Source: JACSRF01 sp964504445 (lineage in GTDB: Bacteria; Chloroflexota; Anaerolineae; Promineifilales; Promineifilaceae). From it: a DNA stretch of 64,000 nucleotides. Below are positions 18,146 through 27,839 of the stretch, in pieces. Every line of letters begins with the position of its first letter. The stretch's first letter is position 1. Both the position numbers and the translations under genes were made by a program. The stretch lies in assembly GCA_964504445.1 (NCBI GenBank), contig CAZDEO010000017.1, positions 1 through 64,000 of the forward strand. Direction: 5' to 3'. Below the pieces are notes generated by a model, which was not told where the DNA came from, searched no databases, and saw only the letters and a list, made by a program, of their open reading frames with translations.

Positions 18146-18180
18146 GGCCGTTGCCCACGCCCTGGCAACGGCCCTGTTTT
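18146..18180 (+). terminator. Terminator built on the ACGGCCGT palindrome
   Basis: GGCCGTTGCC (18146-18155) pairs with GGCAACGGCC (18164-18173), followed by CTGTTTT, 24 bases after the large hydrolase gene. The left arm contains one copy of the window-wide ACGGCCGT motif. Confidence 0.75.
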
Positions 18181-18255
18181 CACTGATTGGGTGAGTTTAA
18201 CGAATCGCGCAAAATTTTCGACAAAAATCCCCAACAAGGTTAAAGGAGCGTGTAG

Positions 18256-19383
18256 ATGACTGTGCCACTGTATCAAAATGATCCTCGCTGGAAAAACCAA
18301 AAAATTGGCGTGCAAAATAGCCTGACCATTGAACAAGTAGGCTGTCTGCTTACCAGTATGGCAATGGTGGTTAATTATTTTGGCGCCCAGGAAACCCCCG
18401 CTTCGCTCAATGAGCGCATGAAGGTCAACAATGGCTTTACTGGCGCATGGATTAAAGCCGCACAAGTGCCCGGCCAATTTTCGCAGTTGGGCATGCAGCG
18501 GCAAAAGCACGTGGTATGTGAAGGCATACCGGCGCCCGTAGACCTGATTGACGTGGGATTGGCGAAAGGCTCGCTGGTGGTGGTACGCGTGGATTGGACG
18601 CCGAATGCCAACATAGACAGCCATTGGGTGGTCATTTACCAAAAACAGGGCAATGATTATTTGATCTGGGATCCCTGGCAGAAGGATGACGCAGCAGATA
18701 CGCTGTTGGGGCGCTATGGTTTTGGCGGCAAAGGGGCTGCGGACGTGATTTTAGAGGCTATCTGGCATGGTAAGGGAGATTTGGAAACGCCAGGAGCACC
18801 ACCTGCCCCTAAAAGCAAACCTAGAGGTGAGGGTAAACGCGCACCCACGCCCGTAGCTCCGCCGGCTTCCCCGTCGCCATCCCCACCGGCTCGCCCGATG
18901 GCTGTCCAGCCCACCATTGAGCTGAAATTCCGGCAGCAGCCCCAAACCGGTGCGGTATTGCGCGTACTCCCCACCAGCGAAATCCTAACCGTGCTGGATG
19001 CCAAGGGGGCGGCCAAAATTGGGCAGCCAGGGGCATGGCTGCACGTGCAGGATGCAGGGGGCCAGCAGGGTTATGTGGCGGCATGGCTGGTGCAGGAAAC
19101 GGCCGTGACGCCCCCGCAACCTGCCCCTACCCCTTCCAGACCCCAACCTGCTGCCCCTTCTTCCGCCGTTAGGGTTCAGGTAAACGCCGAAAGCCTCTCC
19201 TTTCGCACCCAACCTCACGTTAGCGGCGACACCCTCATTCGTTATCTGACGGTTGGAGAGGGGTTGACATTGGTAAACACGGACGACAAGGCCAAAATTG
19301 GGCAGGAAGGCCAATGGCTGCACGTGCGCGCTAGCGACGGCAAAGAAGGGTACGTGGCGGCATGGTATGTGGTAGCAGCATAG
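18256..19383 (+). CDS. C39-like cysteine peptidase with two SH3-like domains
   Basis: 375 residues; TTAAAGGAGCGTGTAG precedes ATG 18256. The N-terminal 180 residues are a C39_2-type papain-fold domain: PLYQNDPRWKNQKIG, Cys30 in VGCLLTS, His123 in DSHWVVIY and the IWDPW motif. A Pro/Ser-rich linker follows (about 180-220), then two bacterial SH3-like domains (about 221-280 and 312-375), each ending in a GYVAAW motif. SH3 domains of this type bind peptidoglycan or cell-wall peptides. There is no signal peptide, as in the two preceding genes. It could trim peptide bonds in cell walls of self or of other bacteria; the substrate is unproven. Confidence 0.85.
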   Translation: MTVPLYQNDPRWKNQKIGVQNSLTIEQVGCLLTSMAMVVNYFGAQETPASLNERMKVNNGFTGAWIKAAQVPGQFSQLGMQRQKHVVCEGIPAPVDLIDVGLAKGSLVVVRVDWTPNANIDSHWVVIYQKQGNDYLIWDPWQKDDAADTLLGRYGFGGKGAADVILEAIWHGKGDLETPGAPPAPKSKPRGEGKRAPTPVAPPASPSPSPPARPMAVQPTIELKFRQQPQTGAVLRVLPTSEILTVLDAKGAAKIGQPGAWLHVQDAGGQQGYVAAWLVQETAVTPPQPAPTPSRPQPAAPSSAVRVQVNAESLSFRTQPHVSGDTLIRYLTVGEGLTLVNTDDKAKIGQEGQWLHVRASDGKEGYVAAWYVVAA

Positions 19384-19387
19384 ATGG

Positions 19388-19432
19388 GGGCAACTTGCAG
19401 CCTGTAACTTGCAGCCTGTAACTTGTACCCTC
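19388..19432. repeat. CTGTAACTTGCAGC short tandem repeat
   Basis: GCAACTTGCAGCCTGTAACT and a second CTTGCAGCCTGTAACTTGT copy follow each other between the convergent C39/SH3 and CapA genes. The same words recur at 14853-14912 and 35319-35370. Confidence 0.55.
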
Positions 19433-21020
19433 ACTGATTTAGCACATTGCTGAGATAGTACACGCGTTGGCGAATTGGCCCCGCTTCCCAGCTTTCTGCC
19501 GGGCGGGGCTGACCGCCAAACTGGATGACGGCGGGCACAATTTCTAGCTCACGCACGCCATCCGCATCGAGCCACAAGTGGAGTACGGCCGTTTCCGGCG
19601 GTCCATCAATCTCAAAAGCAAAGTTCCCCAACCCGTACACAATTACCCCCTCCCCATAAAACTCAATACCCTGCAAAATGTGGGCGTGGTGGCCCAGCAC
19701 CACATCGGCGCCCGCATCAATGGCGGCGCGGGCGGCCGCCATTTGCGGTGGGCTGGGGGCGTCCACGTATTCATACCCACTATGTAGGCTGACAATGACG
19801 AGATCGACCTGGGGGGCAACGGCCGTTACATCTGCGCGAATCTGCTCCGGGTCAGCCCAGGCCAGGCCCGCGCTCTCCGTGGTAGCCGTCCAGCTAGCCG
19901 TGTCGAAGCCGCTGATTGCCTCTACCGGCACATGCACGTAGCCCAAAAAAGCCAGCCTCAGCCCTTGAACCACGGTAATAAACGGCGCATGGGCCGCCGC
20001 GGCATCGGCTCCTGCACCGATGGGGGTGATGCCGGCTTCCTGCAACAGCCCGATGCCTTGCAGCAGCGCCTCTGGGCCATAGTCGCCCGCGTGGTTATTG
20101 GCCAAAGTAACCACGTCGAAACCTGCCAGGGCCAGGGCTTGGGCGGCGGCAGGTGGGGCGCGGAAGGGGTAGCTTTTGGCGACAGGTGCGCCGGTGTCGC
20201 CCAGGGCGCTTTCCAGATTGCCAATGGTCAGGTCAGCGGCGCGCAACAAGTCAGCAACGGGGGCAAAGGGGTAGGCCAGATCGCCCTGGGCAATATGCCA
20301 GCCCAGGGAGCGGTCGAGCATCAGGTCGCCCACGGCCGCGATGTGGACGACGGACGCTGGACTAAACTGGGCCTGCAAAGTAGTCGCCAAGGCATCGGCG
20401 TGGCCCGTTGGGGCATTTACCTGCAAAGACCAGGTTTCTTGCAGGGGGTAGTCGGGATGGGCGGGGGCACGGCCGTCAATGCGTAAAGGCCGTCGCTCAG
20501 GCGTCAGCTCATCCCAGGGCAGCACCACTACCTCCGGGTGTCCCTGGGCCAAAATTTCCTGGGCGTGCTCCAGGGTGATGTCGTGCCAATCGAGGGTAAA
20601 AGGCACGGTTAGGGCCAGCGCCCGCTGCTGCACCAGGGCGCCCTGCGCGGTGGGCAGCAGCGCCGCATCCACCACTCCGGTGCTTAAAAGAGCGGCGGGA
20701 TCTTCCGTTATCAGCAGTTGCCAATCTGGTGGCAGCCCTTGCAAACGGCCGTTCCACATGGGCGGCACGGCCAGGGTGTGCGGCGTGGGCGTGAATGTGG
20801 GGATTGGCGTGGGCGCGGGAGTGGCGGTAGCGGTAGGCGGAGGTGCCGAAGGGCTAGGGGGCGGTGGCGCAAAGGTGGAGAGGAGCGTGGGGACAACGCT
20901 TACCGTTGGCAATTGACCATTGGCAATTGCCGATGGACCATTTTCTGCCGCGGCCTGGCAGCCCATCAAAGCCCAAACCAGCCCAAACCATATCCACCTC
21001 ACTACCTGGTACCTGACCAT
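19431..21020 (-). CDS. CapA-like metallophosphatase-fold lipoprotein
   Basis: 529 residues from ATG 21020; the lipobox LMGC follows a hydrophobic segment, and the Met seven codons upstream would lengthen the signal peptide awkwardly. After a Pro/Thr-rich tether and an unassigned middle part, residues from about 230 match the PGA_cap/CapA family: AVGDLMLDRS, NLESALGDTG, LANNHAGDYG, SLHSGYEY and GHHAHILQG, which carry the metal-binding Asp, Asn and His residues of the calcineurin-like fold. CapA proteins act in poly-gamma-glutamate capsule export, but many relatives have no capsule genes, as here. It lies 10 bases after the VanY-like gene and is co-transcribed. Confidence 0.87.
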   Translation of the reverse strand: MVRYQVVRWIWFGLVWALMGCQAAAENGPSAIANGQLPTVSVVPTLLSTFAPPPPSPSAPPPTATATPAPTPIPTFTPTPHTLAVPPMWNGRLQGLPPDWQLLITEDPAALLSTGVVDAALLPTAQGALVQQRALALTVPFTLDWHDITLEHAQEILAQGHPEVVVLPWDELTPERRPLRIDGRAPAHPDYPLQETWSLQVNAPTGHADALATTLQAQFSPASVVHIAAVGDLMLDRSLGWHIAQGDLAYPFAPVADLLRAADLTIGNLESALGDTGAPVAKSYPFRAPPAAAQALALAGFDVVTLANNHAGDYGPEALLQGIGLLQEAGITPIGAGADAAAAHAPFITVVQGLRLAFLGYVHVPVEAISGFDTASWTATTESAGLAWADPEQIRADVTAVAPQVDLVIVSLHSGYEYVDAPSPPQMAAARAAIDAGADVVLGHHAHILQGIEFYGEGVIVYGLGNFAFEIDGPPETAVLHLWLDADGVRELEIVPAVIQFGGQPRPAESWEAGPIRQRVYYLSNVLNQ

Positions 21021-21030
21021 TTGACACCTC

Positions 21031-21932
21031 TTACGGCACACATGGTTGGGGGTTTTGCGCCAGCAAATAGGCTGTCAAAGAAAGACCCTCTTCGCGGAGC
21101 TGGGTGGCCATCTCTACGCCCACGTAGCGGTAATGCCACGGTTCGTAGTAAAAGCCGGTGGTTTCAAAGGCTTCACGGGGGTAACTGAGGGTAAAACCAT
21201 ATTCGTGGGCATGTTCTAGCAGCCATTGCCCTTCGCGGGTCATGTAAAAATAGGTGTGAAATTCAATATCTTCTTCGCCTACGATGTCGGGAAGTTCCGG
21301 GGAGCCGAAGTCTATGGTGGTGCCTAGCTGATGCTCGCTGTGGCCCGGCGGTGCGCTGACAATGGCGGCGGAGTCGGGATGGCTTTCGTTCCATTTGGCC
21401 CAGGCAAGGGCCTGGGCACTGTAGCTGCGGTAGCCGGAGAGGACGCGGGGATTGAGACCGGCTTCTTCCATATCGGCAATCATTTGCACCAGCGGCTGCA
21501 CGGCTATCTGGCGTAGTTGGGTAGGGTAACCCTGCGTCACACGGAGGGGTAGGTAGTCGTTCAGGTCTACCAGGTCGGCAGGGGCGTAGTCGCGGCTGAG
21601 GCCGAAAACCAGGGTGACAATGGTGAAGAGGTCGTCATTGGGGATGCGCTGGTCGCAGGCGGGAACGGCCGTTGCCGTTGGGGAGGGGGTGATGGTGGGT
21701 AGTGGCGTGCTGGTGGGGGGTGGCGGGCTGGTGGGCTGGTGGGTCGGTTGGAGAGTGGGTTGCCGGGCTGGGATGATGGTGGGGCGGTTGGTGGGGGCGG
21801 GTACGGCCGTGGCCAGGGCGGCAACCGGTTCTTCCGTAATGGGCGGCTCTTCGCTGGAAACGGCCGTTGCCGCCTGGCAGCCAACTAACAAAAACATCAC
21901 CCCACAGAGGAGGCTTTCGCGGGCGGCCTTTT

Positions 21933-21936
<4 letters not shown>
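21031..21936 (-). CDS. VanY-type D-alanyl-D-alanine carboxypeptidase lipoprotein (M15 family)
   Basis: 301 residues, starting with GTG 21936, which overlaps the hyuB stop codon by 4 bases (GTGA). The N-terminus is a lipoprotein signal with LLVGC. A Pro/Thr tether (PTSPPPPTSTP) leads to the M15B domain: SGYRSYSAQ, SEHQLGTTIDF with zinc ligands His and Asp, and EPWHYRY with the third ligand His. The enzyme removes the terminal D-alanine of peptidoglycan stem peptides outside the membrane. The family length beyond the tether is normal. Nothing in the neighbourhood suggests vancomycin resistance, so cell-wall maturation is more likely. Confidence 0.9.
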
Positions 21937-23603
<1,667 letters not shown>

Positions 23604-23615
23604 GACACCCGTTAC

Positions 23616-24164
23616 CTACTCCGTAAAAACGGGAAGATTGCCGAGGGCGACGACGTGGGACCAATCAGCGTCTCCTTCGGTGAAGATGGCGGCAACGGCC
23701 GTGACCTGCCCGCCAGCTTTGCCAATCACCGTTTCCATCCCTTCTAGCGTGCTGCCTGTACTCACCACATCATCAATCAAAATGATTTGCTTGCTGGCAA
23801 TCAACTCTTTGTCTTTTTCATCCAGGTAAAGGGTTTGTGGCTTGCCGGTGGTGATGGAATGGGTTTCGGCGCCGATGGCGTCGCCCATGTAGCTTTTGTA
23901 GCTTTTGCGTAGAACGACGTAAGGCAGCCCCATGAGGGCGCTCATTTCGTAGATGAGAGGTATGCTCTTGGCTTCGGCGGTGACCAGCACCTGGGCAGGG
24001 GTGGCTTTGAGTTTTTCGGCCAGGGCAGCGGCGGCAGCTTTGACGACGTAGGTGTCGCCGAGCATGTTGAAGATGGCGATACGCACGCCGGAAACAACCT
24101 CGAAAAGGGGTAGATGACGAATGAGGCCGGCGATTTCTACGGTGTATGTTGCGCGATTACTCAT
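23616..24164 (-). CDS. Purine phosphoribosyltransferase-like protein
   Basis: 182 residues from ATG 24164, which follows GAGGAGTAATTCC; longer in-frame starts would place that site inside the gene. IILIDDVVSTGSTL is the PRPP-binding loop of type I phosphoribosyltransferases, and VLVTAEAKSIPLIYEMS with VVLRKSYKSYMGD resembles adenine/xanthine phosphoribosyltransferases. It would join a free base to PRPP in the cytoplasm for salvage. Related proteins are regulators rather than enzymes, so the specificity is open. It is the first gene of the run to hyuB, VanY-like and CapA-like genes. Purine salvage would suit the BMP nucleoside importer, but the genes are not linked. Confidence 0.85.
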   Translation of the reverse strand: MSNRATYTVEIAGLIRHLPLFEVVSGVRIAIFNMLGDTYVVKAAAAALAEKLKATPAQVLVTAEAKSIPLIYEMSALMGLPYVVLRKSYKSYMGDAIGAETHSITTGKPQTLYLDEKDKELIASKQIILIDDVVSTGSTLEGMETVIGKAGGQVTAVAAIFTEGDADWSHVVALGNLPVFTE

Positions 24165-24338
24165 GGAATTACTCCTCATTGACGTGGATGGTTTCGAAGG
24201 TAAGTGTATCTTTTTGGCAGGAGGCGGGCAATGGTAGGGGATGGGGTGTTTTGGGACGGCCAACGGCCGTGTTAGCGAATACCATCAGAGCATTACCTTT
24301 ATGATATCTTTTTCAGAACTCATATCTTAGGTAATGGG

Positions 24339-25034
24339 CTAGAGAGCCATTTCGTTGCGGTAACGATGGAACGTGTCGGGGCGCAGGTAAAAGAAAATTG
24401 TTAGCGAGCCGATAAATCCCCCCAGGTGTGCCCAATGAGCGACGTTGTAGTGTGCCTCATTTAGCAGAGTGTCAAAAGCAGGCAGCAATTGCAGGGCAAA
24501 AAAGTAGAGGATGAGCCAAAAGGCGCGAATTTTGGGCATGATGGGGACAACCCACAAAAAAATGAGGGTGCGAATACGCCCGCCAGGATAAAGAATGAGG
24601 TAGGCGCCCATAACGCCAAAAATGGCGCCGCTGGCTCCAACGCCAGCAATTTCTGACTGCGCACGGGCCAGCACGTAAACGACTTCGGCAAATACACCAG
24701 CCGTCAGGTAGAACAGCAGAAACCGCCATGGTCCACATGCATCCTCTACGCGACGGCCGTATACCCACAGCCCCAGCATATTGCCAAACAGGTGTACCGG
24801 GCCGGCGTGAATGAACATTTGCGAAATGAGAGACAGGGCGCCTGCCCCTTGTCCGGCCATGATGTTCTTGGGTACCATGCCAAAACGGTAGATGAAGTTT
24901 AGATAAGCCTCTTGGCCATCGATAGAAAGCGCAATCTCATAGCCGAACACCATGATGTTAATGAGAATGATGGTCGCCACCATATAGGGGAAATGGATGT
25001 AACGGTTTGGCTCGGTATCATTTAGCGGAAACAT
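24339..25034 (-). CDS. Rhomboid-family intramembrane serine protease
   Basis: 231 residues with six or seven hydrophobic segments. The catalytic dyad is visible: Ser135 in GASGAIFG and His203 in HWAHLGGF. The HLFGNM segment with Asn85 is the conserved oxyanion element of helix 2. Such proteases cut transmembrane substrates within the bilayer. It starts 3 bases after the upstream tetratricopeptide-like gene, so the pair is translated from one mRNA. The substrate is unknown. Confidence 0.93.
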   Translation of the reverse strand: MFPLNDTEPNRYIHFPYMVATIILINIMVFGYEIALSIDGQEAYLNFIYRFGMVPKNIMAGQGAGALSLISQMFIHAGPVHLFGNMLGLWVYGRRVEDACGPWRFLLFYLTAGVFAEVVYVLARAQSEIAGVGASGAIFGVMGAYLILYPGGRIRTLIFLWVVPIMPKIRAFWLILYFFALQLLPAFDTLLNEAHYNVAHWAHLGGFIGSLTIFFYLRPDTFHRYRNEMAL

Positions 25035-25037
25035 GGC

Positions 25038-26240
25038 TTAAAAAGGGGGCGGAATGGCGGGCGTGTACCGCGCCAGACGGTGTAAGGCATTTAGGAGCAA
25101 GAGTAGAAATGGAAAGAGGGTGAGTAGCAGGCCCAAGATGTTGAATAGCCCGCGGGTTACTCTGTCGGCACGGCCGTTGCTGCCCAACAGTTTTTGCGCC
25201 AGCGTATGGTGCGGGGTAATCATTACCGCAACCAGGATGAGGCTGCCCAGGAAGACAATTATAGTGCCGGCAGGAAGCAGAGCGGGCAGGCGAAATGGGT
25301 TTAGCCCGCCATGCATTAGCAGAAGAAGGCTATAGAGCAAGACGGGACCCAGCCCAAGACGCCACAAGGTGGTTGTGGCCGATGTGAGCCGAATGGCCGG
25401 AAGTTGTTGCTGGCGCACGGCCGTTTCCAGCCGGTTTTGGGCAATGGTGCGTACTACGGCCGTTGGGGCCTGTCTCACAGCCATAGTATAAGCAGCAATG
25501 GCCTGCGCCCATTCCCCTTGCTCTTCCGCCTTCCGGCCCTGCGCTAGCGCAGGGCTGCGCAGTGGCTCCATCGGCGGCACAAATGTTGCTTTGTGCCCGT
25601 AGAGGTGCCTAAAGTAACCAACCTGTTTCAGGCGTTTCCGGGCAATTGCTCCATCAGTCGAAGACTGCGAATGTTTTGCCGCCAATCGATAAGCCCGGGC
25701 GGCGCAGGGCAAGTCGTTTTGCGCTTCATATGCTTTGCCCAGTGCCAGATCGTCCTGATGGACTAATTGCAATTGAGTCAGGCGTGTACGGGCTTGGCGA
25801 TGATTTGGGTTGTGCTTTACGGCTCTTTCCAAAAAGATAATCTGATCTTCAACTGTGTCGACGAGCTGGCTGAGAGCAAACCAGGCTGCGGCATCATCTG
25901 GAGCGTGCTGCACTTGCTGAATAAGGTCGCCATAGAGTTCCTGGCGACGGCCGTTTTCCATTAGAGCTGAATGAGGCTGATGGCCGTTGACCGGCACCGG
26001 GACATTATGGCGGATTTGGGCCAACCGTTTGCGCGTCTGCACCCGTTGGGGATTAATGACAATAGCATTCTCCAGGGCGATAATTCGATCTTCCACAGTT
26101 TCTAGCACGTCACTTAACCAAAGCCAGGCCATTTCGTTGTAGGGATCTTCTTGCACCAAGGCCAGCAAGATCACTTGCGCTGTTTTTCGGTCTCCGGACT
26201 GCACGGCCGTAATCGCCTGCCGCAAATCTTCTCTTGCCAT
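25038..26240 (-). CDS. Tetratricopeptide-like protein with three C-terminal membrane helices
   Basis: 400 residues. The first half has degenerate tetratricopeptide units; AWLWLSDVLETVEDRIIALENAI and AWFALSQLVDTVEDQIIFLERAV are two clear copies spaced about 90 residues apart. Three long hydrophobic helices lie at about 290-390. This is a common Chloroflexota architecture of unknown function, likely a scaffold at the membrane. The 3-base gap to the rhomboid gene suggests it may present or regulate substrates for that protease. No signal peptide is present, so the tetratricopeptide part is cytoplasmic. Confidence 0.78.
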   Translation of the reverse strand: MAREDLRQAITAVQSGDRKTAQVILLALVQEDPYNEMAWLWLSDVLETVEDRIIALENAIVINPQRVQTRKRLAQIRHNVPVPVNGHQPHSALMENGRRQELYGDLIQQVQHAPDDAAAWFALSQLVDTVEDQIIFLERAVKHNPNHRQARTRLTQLQLVHQDDLALGKAYEAQNDLPCAARAYRLAAKHSQSSTDGAIARKRLKQVGYFRHLYGHKATFVPPMEPLRSPALAQGRKAEEQGEWAQAIAAYTMAVRQAPTAVVRTIAQNRLETAVRQQQLPAIRLTSATTTLWRLGLGPVLLYSLLLLMHGGLNPFRLPALLPAGTIIVFLGSLILVAVMITPHHTLAQKLLGSNGRADRVTRGLFNILGLLLTLFPFLLLLLNALHRLARYTPAIPPPF

Positions 26241-26349
26241 TTCACCATACTATACAAAGGCCAAATCACATGCAAATAAGCATATTGTCATCTTCTCACC
26301 AACAGTTTAGCCACAAACTCCTGCCGCCCATGCCAAAATAACAAAACGA

Positions 26350-26386
26350 GCTTACGTGGGAAAAAGGAGGAGAAAACCACGTAAGC
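26350..26386 (-). terminator. Hairpin terminator after the AI-2E family gene
   Basis: GCTTACGTGG (26350-26359) and CCACGTAAGC (26377-26386) form a perfect 10-bp stem. On the minus strand it is followed by TCGTTTTGTTATTTT, about 110 bases after the stop codon. Confidence 0.6.
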
Positions 26387-26493
26387 CCGCTTTGCCGGTT
26401 TGGTTAGTAGCAGATGGACACATAGCCTGGCTATGTATCTAAAAACTTAGATGCAGTGACGGCTTGTTGGTGACAAAATTCCCCACGGAAATT

Positions 26494-27726
26494 CTAAGAA
26501 CGTTGCTTTTTCCCCATACGCTGCCGGATTTTCTTGCCCCAACTCTGTAAGCGGGTGGAAACCTGCTGATCTGTTGGCTCTTCTTCAATTTCTGGTTTGG
26601 GGAAGGGCGGTAAATCAAACAATTTCCGCCAGGCATAAATGCCAATAAGTTTCAGCGTAGCCGTTACCGGCGCCGCCAGAATGGCCCCCAACACGCCAGC
26701 CAAAGATCCGCCCATAAAAACTGCCACAATCACAACCAGCGGGTGCAAATCCAGCGCGTTGCCCACAATGCGCGGTACCAAAATGTTGTTCTCCAGCTGC
26801 TGGACAACCAACATAAACGCCAGTACCGCCAGCGCAAACTGCCAGTTCGCCAACCCCAAATAGTTCTCTGGTTGGAAAAATGCCACGGCAATAGCCGCCC
26901 CACCCCCAATAACCGGCCCCAATACGGGTATAAACTCCAGTACACCGGATAAAATGCCAAGCGCCAGTGCATTTTGGACGCCTAAAATGCTTAAACCAAC
27001 CCAAACGACCACTAAGATAACCAGGCCCAAAATAACCTGCCCACGCAAATAAGAACTCCAAATGCGCCCAAATTCCCGCGTCAGCCTTTCCGCGTCCTGA
27101 CGATAACCTGGCGTTTGGGCAAAATCACCAACGTATCCGCCCATTTTAGGAATCTCAATAGCAATGTAGATGGAAATAATGAAAATAAAAAAGAAGTTCC
27201 CAATGAGTGCGGCCACCAACGTGGCGGCTTGCCCAACGATCTGCCCGCTTTGCGACAACAGCGGATCCAATAAACCGATAATTTGGTTAGTCAACGCATC
27301 CCAGGGAATGATGATGGGATCAAGCGCAAATTGACCGATTTGAAATGGTTCTGTGCGTGTGGTTAATTCTTGAAATATGTCAGTAATTCGGTCAATTAAC
27401 ATGGGCGCATCGTTGAGAAGCGCCCCAATTTCTTGAAAAGCAGCCACACCCAAGGCAACCAATGCCCAAATCAATCCGCCCGCTGCTAGCAAATAGGCTA
27501 ACACTATCACACTGTTCCGCTTCAGAGATGTGCGTTCATCTACAAAATTGATGACCGGATTGAGCAAATAAGCCAGAATGGCGGCAAAGATGAGTTGGGC
27601 AATGAGACCCTGAAAGCGATAAGCCAGCAGCGCCAGCAGCAACAACGTGATAATGGCAACCATCACCTTTGTTGTCAAACCCCAAGGGGGAGATTGGTTT
27701 TCAGGTGGTGAGTTTTGTGCTGACAT
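26494..27726 (-). CDS. AI-2E family (PerM/TqsA-like) membrane transporter
   Basis: 410 residues with about eight membrane segments. The C-terminal LGLGILSGVLEFIP-type segment (here LALGILSGVLEFIPVLGPVIGG) and the PRIVGNALDLHPLVVI motif are the signature of the family. GGAAGG precedes ATG 27726. Members export autoinducer-2 or act as Na+/H+ antiporters, so the substrate is not predictable. The C-terminal tail is rich in Lys and Arg. It has its own terminator and appears monocistronic. Confidence 0.9.
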   Translation of the reverse strand: MSAQNSPPENQSPPWGLTTKVMVAIITLLLLALLAYRFQGLIAQLIFAAILAYLLNPVINFVDERTSLKRNSVIVLAYLLAAGGLIWALVALGVAAFQEIGALLNDAPMLIDRITDIFQELTTRTEPFQIGQFALDPIIIPWDALTNQIIGLLDPLLSQSGQIVGQAATLVAALIGNFFFIFIISIYIAIEIPKMGGYVGDFAQTPGYRQDAERLTREFGRIWSSYLRGQVILGLVILVVVWVGLSILGVQNALALGILSGVLEFIPVLGPVIGGGAAIAVAFFQPENYLGLANWQFALAVLAFMLVVQQLENNILVPRIVGNALDLHPLVVIVAVFMGGSLAGVLGAILAAPVTATLKLIGIYAWRKLFDLPPFPKPEIEEEPTDQQVSTRLQSWGKKIRQRMGKKQRS

Positions 27727-27839
27727 AACGAATTCCTTCCATAGTGCTGTTTGCAGAATCTTTCTTTAGATTACCAGGAAACCTTGTTAAATGGTCACCG
27801 TTTTGCCCACAAATTTGATAGCAACGGTTGCTCTTTTGT

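Noticed and set aside
19431..21020. A capsule (poly-gamma-glutamate) operon around the CapA-like gene
   Set aside because: No capB, capC or ligase gene is near; the neighbours are a carboxypeptidase and HyuB.
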